Below are positions 4,574 through 9,826 of a stretch of 9,826 bases of DNA, piece after piece. Origin of the DNA: an uncultured Lachnospiraceae bacterium (GTDB lineage Bacteria; Bacillota; Clostridia; Lachnospirales; Lachnospiraceae); contig CANOFI010000069.1 in assembly GCA_947565255.1 (NCBI GenBank), positions 1 to 9,826 on the forward strand, read 5' to 3'. The notes under the pieces are model-generated. The model saw only the letters and a list, made by a program, of their open reading frames with translations. It did no database searches and was not told the origin of the DNA. The position numbers and the translations under genes are program-made. Position 1 is the first letter of the stretch. Every line of letters begins with the position of its first letter.

Positions 4574-7042
4574 CTACTTCACAGGTATTTCTCCATCCAG
4601 ATACTTGTCAAATTCTTCCATCGGCATCGGCTTTGCAAAGCAGTATCCCTGCCATGCGTCGCAGCCAATGCTTTTGACAAATTCGGCCTGTACCTCTGTC
4701 TCCACACCTTCACAGAGCACATCCAGCTCGATATCCTTGGCAAGCCGCACAAGATGTACGATAACCGACTTATCCTTTTTCGACAACTCGCCTCCGCGTT
4801 TCATAAACGCTTTATCCAGCTTCAGTACATCCAGAGGAATGCTGCTGATTACGTTGAGAGAAGAATATCCGGATCCAAAATCATCAATAGAAACCTTAAT
4901 CTTTTTCTTTCTTACATTTTCAACAAACGGCAGTGCTTCCTGCATTTTTTCCACATAAATATTTTCCGTCAGCTCAAATTCGAGATACTCGCACGGAATC
5001 TGATATTTATCCAGCAGTTCATTCACCTTATCAATAAAATCATCATTCTGCAGATGTACCCTGGACACATTCATGGAAATCGGAACAACAGCAAGTCCCG
5101 CGTCCAGGCGCCTCCGCAAATACTGGAACACTTCCTCATATACATAGTAATCCACATCCACAATTTTGCCGTTCTTTTCCAGTACCGGAATAAAATCATC
5201 CGGAAATACCATGGAACCGTCCGGCTTCTGCCAGCGCACCAGCGCCTCCGCACCGATAATCTGCTGTGTCTCGCTGTTTACCTTCGGCTGCAGATATACC
5301 ATAAACTCTTTATTCGCAATTGCCTCGTCCACACTGACAATCAGATCATATCCTTTCTGTGCGCGGTCGCTCATCCAGCTTTCATAGAAAATCGGTCTTG
5401 CCGTCATCTGCTGCTTGGCAATATTCTTCGCCATCTTCGCCCGGGACAGGGCAACCCCCAGCTCATCCCCGGGCTGCACCTGATAAAGTCCTGTATGTAT
5501 CAGTATACTCTCTTCTTTACAAAAAGCACACAGCTTTTCCTTAATCAGCCTATTATTTTTATAGGAACGCTTTTCCAGCTCCGCCAGCGGCTCTCCTTCA
5601 ATTCTTTTGCTTAGAATCGCAAATTTGTCGCCATATACCCTGCCTACATAATGCACATTCTCTATCTCTTCTCTTAAAATTCTGGCGCACTCCTTTAAAA
5701 CCCGGTCTCCTACCTCATAACCGCAATCCCGGTTTACCACCTTGAAATTACCTATATCCATGTACACCAGATTATACCGCTCTTTCGTCTCTTCCAACAG
5801 CCTTCCGGCATACTTGACAAATGCATCCAGCTTATATACTTCCGTCAGCGTATCCAGCTCGTCCAGTCCTTCTGAAACATCTACCCGTCCCATTCTGTAA
5901 TCCAGCATAAATTTACTTCCAAATACAGAACCCAGCGTCTCTAAAATATGAATCTCTTCTTCATCCCATTTTTTCGTTCCGGAATAATCAAGAACATAAA
6001 ATTCACCCACATAGGCATCGACCGCATACATTGCAACACGCAGCGCCTTTGCCGTATCAGGAAGCATGGAAAACACTTCTGAATAGTGTACACCTTTTTC
6101 GGAGGAATGCAAATCAACAACCTGTGCCCTTCCCTTGAATTCCAGACGTTCCTTTCTGTCCTTCCAGCCCTGCTGGGTAAAATTCACAATCTGCCCTGAA
6201 AGGCGGATTTCCTGACTGCTGCGTGATTCATATTTGCAGTTCAGTGTCAGATGGTCGTTTTCCACAAGATAAACCGCACAGTGGTCCGCCTCATAATAGC
6301 AGGCGATTCTCTGCAGTGCATAGTTTACCGTTGCCTGTATATCTTTCGCATCACTCAGAAGCTTGAAAATATACTCCGGCAGGCTGTCTCTTGGTATCAT
6401 GGCAAAAAGCGCACTTCTGTGAGGTCTTGGAGTCTTTGGAATGACATGGCGCACTTTGTGCGCGTCCTCAAAAACGGCTGCGCCATCTCCGCCCCGGCCC
6501 TTCACAAATCCAACCGCACATTCTGCTTTTCTGTGCAGCTCATCAAACTCTTTTCCCTGCTCCGGAGCCGACGCAATTCCAATGCTCACCGTCAGGCCGC
6601 AGCTTATCCAGTCAGTGCCATACATCTGCCTGATTTCTGTACACAGCTGTTCTGCACTTTTTACAACGCCCTCTTTCTCCATGATATCCATGGTAAACAC
6701 TAAAATTTCATCTTCCCCATTCCGGCATATATAATAATCCCCCTGAAAAAAACAGCGTACCTGTGAAACAACATCGCAGATTACCTCATCTGCCAGAAGC
6801 TGTCCATATTTTTCCTGCAGTTTTGTAAAACCATCTATATCCACTGCCCATAGCTGTCCGCACAGGCTCTCCTCTTCAAACCGCTCCTCTATTTTCTTTT
6901 TCATCCGCTCAAGATGATACAGTCCTGTCACTTCGTCAACTCGTTGATCAGATTCCGCCATCCGCATCTTTTCCTTCCAAAAGATGTCACGATTCATACT
7001 GCGTTCTCTTTTAGATTTTTGTACCTGATTCTCCATACACAT
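4574..7042 (-). CDS. GGDEF-GAF-GGDEF-EAL protein, probable c-di-GMP phosphodiesterase
   Basis: Large soluble signalling protein of 822 residues with no visible membrane segment. An N-terminal GGDEF-like domain (about 30-195) has GEDEI (109-113) in the signature position. A GAF-like sensor region (about 220-380) follows. A second GGDEF-like domain (about 395-555) retains DIGNFK and the GYEVGD helix but reads YGDKF (470-474). Both GGDEF sites are degenerate, so cyclase activity is unlikely. The C-terminal EAL domain (about 565-815) has the full catalytic set: E599 of EAL, N658, E690 of ELTE, D720-D721 of DDFGSGYSS, K741, E778 of EGVET and Q798 of QGY. It should hydrolyse c-di-GMP, probably tuned by GAF ligand or GTP binding to a degenerate GGDEF domain (inference). 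I chose the ATG at 7042, with GGAG 6 nt upstream, over an upstream TTG at 7054. It has its own promoter-like element at 7166-7194. The ligand is unknown. Confidence 0.93.
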   Translation of the reverse strand: MCMENQVQKSKRERSMNRDIFWKEKMRMAESDQRVDEVTGLYHLERMKKKIEERFEEESLCGQLWAVDIDGFTKLQEKYGQLLADEVICDVVSQVRCFFQGDYYICRNGEDEILVFTMDIMEKEGVVKSAEQLCTEIRQMYGTDWISCGLTVSIGIASAPEQGKEFDELHRKAECAVGFVKGRGGDGAAVFEDAHKVRHVIPKTPRPHRSALFAMIPRDSLPEYIFKLLSDAKDIQATVNYALQRIACYYEADHCAVYLVENDHLTLNCKYESRSSQEIRLSGQIVNFTQQGWKDRKERLEFKGRAQVVDLHSSEKGVHYSEVFSMLPDTAKALRVAMYAVDAYVGEFYVLDYSGTKKWDEEEIHILETLGSVFGSKFMLDYRMGRVDVSEGLDELDTLTEVYKLDAFVKYAGRLLEETKERYNLVYMDIGNFKVVNRDCGYEVGDRVLKECARILREEIENVHYVGRVYGDKFAILSKRIEGEPLAELEKRSYKNNRLIKEKLCAFCKEESILIHTGLYQVQPGDELGVALSRAKMAKNIAKQQMTARPIFYESWMSDRAQKGYDLIVSVDEAIANKEFMVYLQPKVNSETQQIIGAEALVRWQKPDGSMVFPDDFIPVLEKNGKIVDVDYYVYEEVFQYLRRRLDAGLAVVPISMNVSRVHLQNDDFIDKVNELLDKYQIPCEYLEFELTENIYVEKMQEALPFVENVRKKKIKVSIDDFGSGYSSLNVISSIPLDVLKLDKAFMKRGGELSKKDKSVIVHLVRLAKDIELDVLCEGVETEVQAEFVKSIGCDAWQGYCFAKPMPMEEFDKYLDGEIPVK

Positions 7043-7080
7043 ATCACTCTCCAAATATATTTATAACGAAATCTATACAC
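6994..7080 (-). CDS. Possible 28-codon upstream ORF overlapping the GGDEF/EAL start
   Basis: A GTG at 7080-7078 is preceded by a strong AAAGGAG (7094-7088) at 7-nt spacing, better than the GGAG serving the main gene. It opens a 28-codon frame rich in Arg, Tyr, Lys and Trp (begins VYRFRYKYIWR) that ends at TGA 6996-6994, inside the main gene in another frame. If translated, it would compete with or couple to the downstream start. No homology is recognised. It may be only a fortuitous Shine-Dalgarno in the leader. Confidence 0.25.
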   Translation of the reverse strand: MYRFRYKYIWRVICVWRIRYKNLKENAV

Positions 7081-7165
7081 AGAAGAACTCCTTTCGAACG
7101 AACGAAAATATGGCTCTCCCGATTTCCTTTTACAGAGGGAACATTTTCCCAATTGCCCTATTAGT

Positions 7166-7194
7166 ATTGTATATTAATCTGACAGGTTTTACAA
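7166..7194 (-). promoter_or_regulatory. Candidate sigma-A promoter of the GGDEF/EAL gene
   Basis: On the minus strand TTGTAA (7194-7189) and TACAAT (7171-7166) are separated by 17 bp, matching 4/6 and 5/6 of the sigma-A consensus. Transcription would start near 7159, giving a leader of about 115 nt before the ATG at 7042. The leader contains a second strong Shine-Dalgarno (7094-7088). I do not see the conserved core of a GEMM c-di-GMP riboswitch in it. The promoter begins only 27 bp after the addA stop, and no hairpin plus T-run separates them. Confidence 0.55.
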
Positions 7195-7220
7195 TCTTTT
7201 TTGCAAACTTTTTTATTAAA

Positions 7221-9826
7221 TTATAGTGGAATAGACACCTCCAGACCAACGGAATAAATCAGGCACTCGTTTACCGGTTTGTTCATAATAGCAGAAAGCG
7301 CCAGTCTATAATATTTCATCTGCTGTGCATAGCGCTCAGACAACAGAAACTCCTGCCCGGGCTGCAGATAATCTGTTTTGTAATCCAGCAAAACCAGACC
7401 ATCCCCCTCCTCAAAAAATACATCGATAATACCCTGAATCATCACAGGCTGGTCACTGTCCCACTGCGGGTCAATCTCTTTTGCGGGCATGGCGTACACA
7501 AACGGCTGCTCCCGGTAAAGCCTTCCTGCTCTCTGCGCGGCACCTATCCGTTTCCCCAGCGGCGACGCCGCAAACGCTGCAATCTTCTGCGGCCTTATGA
7601 CACGTTCTGTCTCCCTGTCTGCTTTACCTGAGGCGTAAAGCTGTTCCAGCTGCTCTTTCACCTGCTCCGCCGTATCTGCACAGGTAAAATCCAGACATTC
7701 AAATACTTTATGGTAGGCGTTTCCCCTGTTTACTGCCGCAATGTCCTCCTCCGGCTCCTGCAAAAGCGCCTCCTGGGAAAGAAAGGACGGCAGAGGCTTT
7801 TTTCTACTTTTTTTCGCCGCATTTTCCAGAAGGCGGACGGAATCCTCCTCTTCCGCAAAAGCAGACAGTTTTCTGCTCTTTAATTCCGATACGGATACTT
7901 TGACCGGAATCTGATTGTACTTTTCATAGGGATAGCGGTAAGAAAGCTGTTTTTCCACTTCTTCCGGAAGCGGTTTCCGGCAGTTCTCCTTCTCCCGGTC
8001 AAACAAAAGAAGGCTGCGCTCCTCCGATGCCAGTTCCGTCAGGTCGCTATCGAACATTTGTTCCATGTTCATTTCTTTTATCAGAAAGGATGCCGGAAAC
8101 ATCGTCTGTGCAGCGGACGTCTCTTCCCATGAACTACCCCTGTCTTCTATATAAGCGTCCAGAAGCGGCTGCATATCCCGGTGGCCGGCCAGCGCGCAGA
8201 GGAGCCAGTCCATAAAGCTGCCGGCGCCGCATATGTCTGCGTAGGACAAAGACGTCCGGTACCCACGCGCATACGCCTGTCTTACATGCTTTTCCAGACC
8301 GGCCACCCCTCCGGACAAAATCAGCTTTTCCTTCGCTCTTGTCAGCGCCACATAAAGCACCCGCAGCTCCTCTCCTAATTCTTCCAGATAATTTTGCTGC
8401 AAAAGCGCCTCCTTAAACAGCATTTTTTGCTTCTGGCGAAGCTCCAGGTTTACATAATCCATTCCTACGCCAAGTCTCGGATGAATCACAATTTTCTGCC
8501 GGCGCTCCATGCCGTTAAATCCCCTGCCCAGACCGGCAACAAACACAATCGGAAATTCCAGCCCTTTGCTTTTGTGAATGGTCATAATGCGGACCGTATT
8601 GTCATTTTCTCCGGCAACGGACGCCTCACCCATCTCGATTTTATATTTCCTGAGCTGCTCAATATAGCGGATAAACCAGAACACACCGAGATAACTTGTC
8701 TGCTCAAACGCCGCCGCCTTTTCAATCAGCATGTCCATGTTGGCACGGCGCTGTTCCCCGCCCGGCATAAGCCGGATATAATCCCCATACCCCGTCTCGT
8801 CGGCGATGTAGCAAAGGAATTTGTGAATCGGCATTTCATTCATCTTTTTTCTGAATTGCTGCAATTGTTCCAAAAATTCAGACAATTTCAGGCGAAGACT
8901 TTCATCCGTCTGCATCTCCTCCCGCCGCATGTCTTCCTCTGACTGCTGTATCGTTTCCTCTGAAACCTTCCCGTCATTTTTCTCTTCTGGACGGGAATTC
9001 GCTGCGTAGGCTTTGATACAGTCGTATATAGAACCATTTTCACAGAAAATGCGAATCCGCGCCAGCTCTTCATCCGTAATCCGCCCGATCGGGGATTTCA
9101 GCACGGACAGAAGCGGAATGTCCTGCAGAGGGTTGTCAATGATACGCAGATAATTTAAAATCGTCGTGATTTCCAGCGTATCAAAATAGCCTTCCTTTGA
9201 CAGTACATGGACTGGAATGTCCTTTGCCGCCAGCTCTTTCATAAGGGCCGTATCGTATCCGGGCGTGCTCCTCAGCAGCACTGCGATATCACGGTATTGT
9301 GCCGGGCGCATTCTGCCGGTTTTTTTATCCTGCACGGAGATTCCGTTTTTTTCATCGGTCAGCTGTTTGATCCTCTGTGCTATGATTTTTGCCTCATACT
9401 GAATGGAATCGGGGACAAGCTCCTTTTCTTTTTTGTCAAACACGAGCAATTCTGTCACATACGCGTTTTCATCCGAAGGCGCTTCAAATTCCCTTCCCGG
9501 ATAAAGCGCCGCCTGGGCATCATATGCAATCCCGCCTACCGCCTCTTGCATAATCCGCCCAAAAATATAATTTGCACCGGATAACACTTCCCTGCGGCTC
9601 CGAAAATTTTTATGCAGGTCAATTCTTTGCTGCTGCCCCGTCCCGACCGTGTAGGAATGAAATTTTTCCAGAAACAGCTCCGGACGCGCCTGCCGGAAAC
9701 GGTAAATGCTCTGCTTCGAATCGCCCACCATAAACACATTGTGCTTTCCGAACATATGTTTGGAAACACTGAGAAGCAGCGACTCCTGCACCAGGTTGCT
9801 GTCCTGGTATTCATCGATCATAATCT
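7221..9826 (-). CDS. addA: ATP-dependent helicase/nuclease subunit AddA (5' end beyond window)
   Basis: AddA, with AddB, forms the Firmicutes counterpart of RecBCD: it unwinds and resects DNA double-strand ends for RecA-dependent repair. The 867 complete codons present begin at helicase motif II (MIDEYQDSN, where the window cuts the gene). Numbering from that Met, they continue with motif III GDSKQSIYRFRQA (33-45), motif IV-like DIAVLLRSTPGYD (178-190), motif V TVRIMTIHKSKGLEFP (409-424) and motif VI RVLYVALTRAKEKL (487-500). The C-terminal RecB-like nuclease shows GNAYHKVFE (His704), GIID (Asp800), LLDYKTDY (Asp813, Lys815) and the YAQQMKYY helix, so the nuclease is probably active. About 350 residues including Walker A lie outside, judging from a usual length near 1,200. 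addB normally lies directly upstream and would be beyond the right edge. Codons run uninterrupted to TAA at 7223-7221. Confidence 0.97.
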   Translation of the reverse strand, partial: IMIDEYQDSNLVQESLLLSVSKHMFGKHNVFMVGDSKQSIYRFRQARPELFLEKFHSYTVGTGQQQRIDLHKNFRSRREVLSGANYIFGRIMQEAVGGIAYDAQAALYPGREFEAPSDENAYVTELLVFDKKEKELVPDSIQYEAKIIAQRIKQLTDEKNGISVQDKKTGRMRPAQYRDIAVLLRSTPGYDTALMKELAAKDIPVHVLSKEGYFDTLEITTILNYLRIIDNPLQDIPLLSVLKSPIGRITDEELARIRIFCENGSIYDCIKAYAANSRPEEKNDGKVSEETIQQSEEDMRREEMQTDESLRLKLSEFLEQLQQFRKKMNEMPIHKFLCYIADETGYGDYIRLMPGGEQRRANMDMLIEKAAAFEQTSYLGVFWFIRYIEQLRKYKIEMGEASVAGENDNTVRIMTIHKSKGLEFPIVFVAGLGRGFNGMERRQKIVIHPRLGVGMDYVNLELRQKQKMLFKEALLQQNYLEELGEELRVLYVALTRAKEKLILSGGVAGLEKHVRQAYARGYRTSLSYADICGAGSFMDWLLCALAGHRDMQPLLDAYIEDRGSSWEETSAAQTMFPASFLIKEMNMEQMFDSDLTELASEERSLLLFDREKENCRKPLPEEVEKQLSYRYPYEKYNQIPVKVSVSELKSRKLSAFAEEEDSVRLLENAAKKSRKKPLPSFLSQEALLQEPEEDIAAVNRGNAYHKVFECLDFTCADTAEQVKEQLEQLYASGKADRETERVIRPQKIAAFAASPLGKRIGAAQRAGRLYREQPFVYAMPAKEIDPQWDSDQPVMIQGIIDVFFEEGDGLVLLDYKTDYLQPGQEFLLSERYAQQMKYYRLALSAIMNKPVNECLIYSVGLEVSIPL

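Noticed and set aside
4517..5614. 365-codon open frame on the plus strand
   Set aside because: It lies antisense to the EAL domain with its conserved catalytic motifs. Its translation is low-complexity His/Leu/Arg-rich and shows no domain, so it is a shadow frame.
7043..7165. Possible c-di-GMP riboswitch in the leader of the GGDEF/EAL gene
   Set aside because: The leader is only about 115 nt and I could not find the conserved GEMM core or a terminator-like hairpin. A covariance-model search would settle it.
8394..8942. 182-codon open frame on the plus strand
   Set aside because: It is antisense to the central helicase region of addA and resembles no known family.

Overview
The window looks like a piece of a Clostridia chromosome, most likely Lachnospiraceae or a close relative. 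It has moderate GC, AGGAG-type ribosome binding sites, an AddAB-type recombination helicase instead of RecBCD, an 'LLCGC' lipobox, a Firmicutes-like PTS enzyme I and EutS/EutP-type microcompartment genes. The taxonomic call is inference from protein character only. Every gene I can support lies on the minus strand, so transcription runs from high to low coordinates.

Layout in transcription order: (1) 9826-7221, most of addA (helicase-nuclease), cut by the window edge before Walker A; (2) a short promoter-bearing gap; (3) 7042-4574, a large cytoplasmic GGDEF-GAF-GGDEF-EAL protein, with both GGDEF sites degenerate and a complete EAL active site, so probably a c-di-GMP phosphodiesterase; (4) 4500-4120, a EutS/PduU-type bacterial microcompartment (BMC) shell protein; (5) 4123-3683, a EutP/PduV-type small GTPase with a 4-nt ATGA overlap with eutS; (6) 3520-1892, PTS enzyme I (ptsI) with no ptsH beside it; (7) 1856-816, a TPR-repeat lipoprotein; (8) 724-1, the N-terminal part of the ribosome-associated GTPase HflX, cut by the window edge.

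The unusual part is the middle. A two-gene BMC module (shell hexamer plus GTPase) stands alone, with no ethanolamine or propanediol enzymes, no other shell genes and no EutVW regulators in view. It lies between a c-di-GMP turnover protein and the general PTS enzyme. A perfect 14-bp palindrome matching the CcpA cre consensus sits inside eutP, about 220 bp upstream of ptsI, and a promoter-like element with a dyad over its -35 box sits just before eutS. Catabolite control linking the BMC pair and ptsI is a reasonable hypothesis but is not shown by sequence alone.

Intergenic gaps are all short (none over 300 bp). I saw no tRNA, rRNA, CRISPR array, insertion sequence, known riboswitch or convincing intrinsic terminator.
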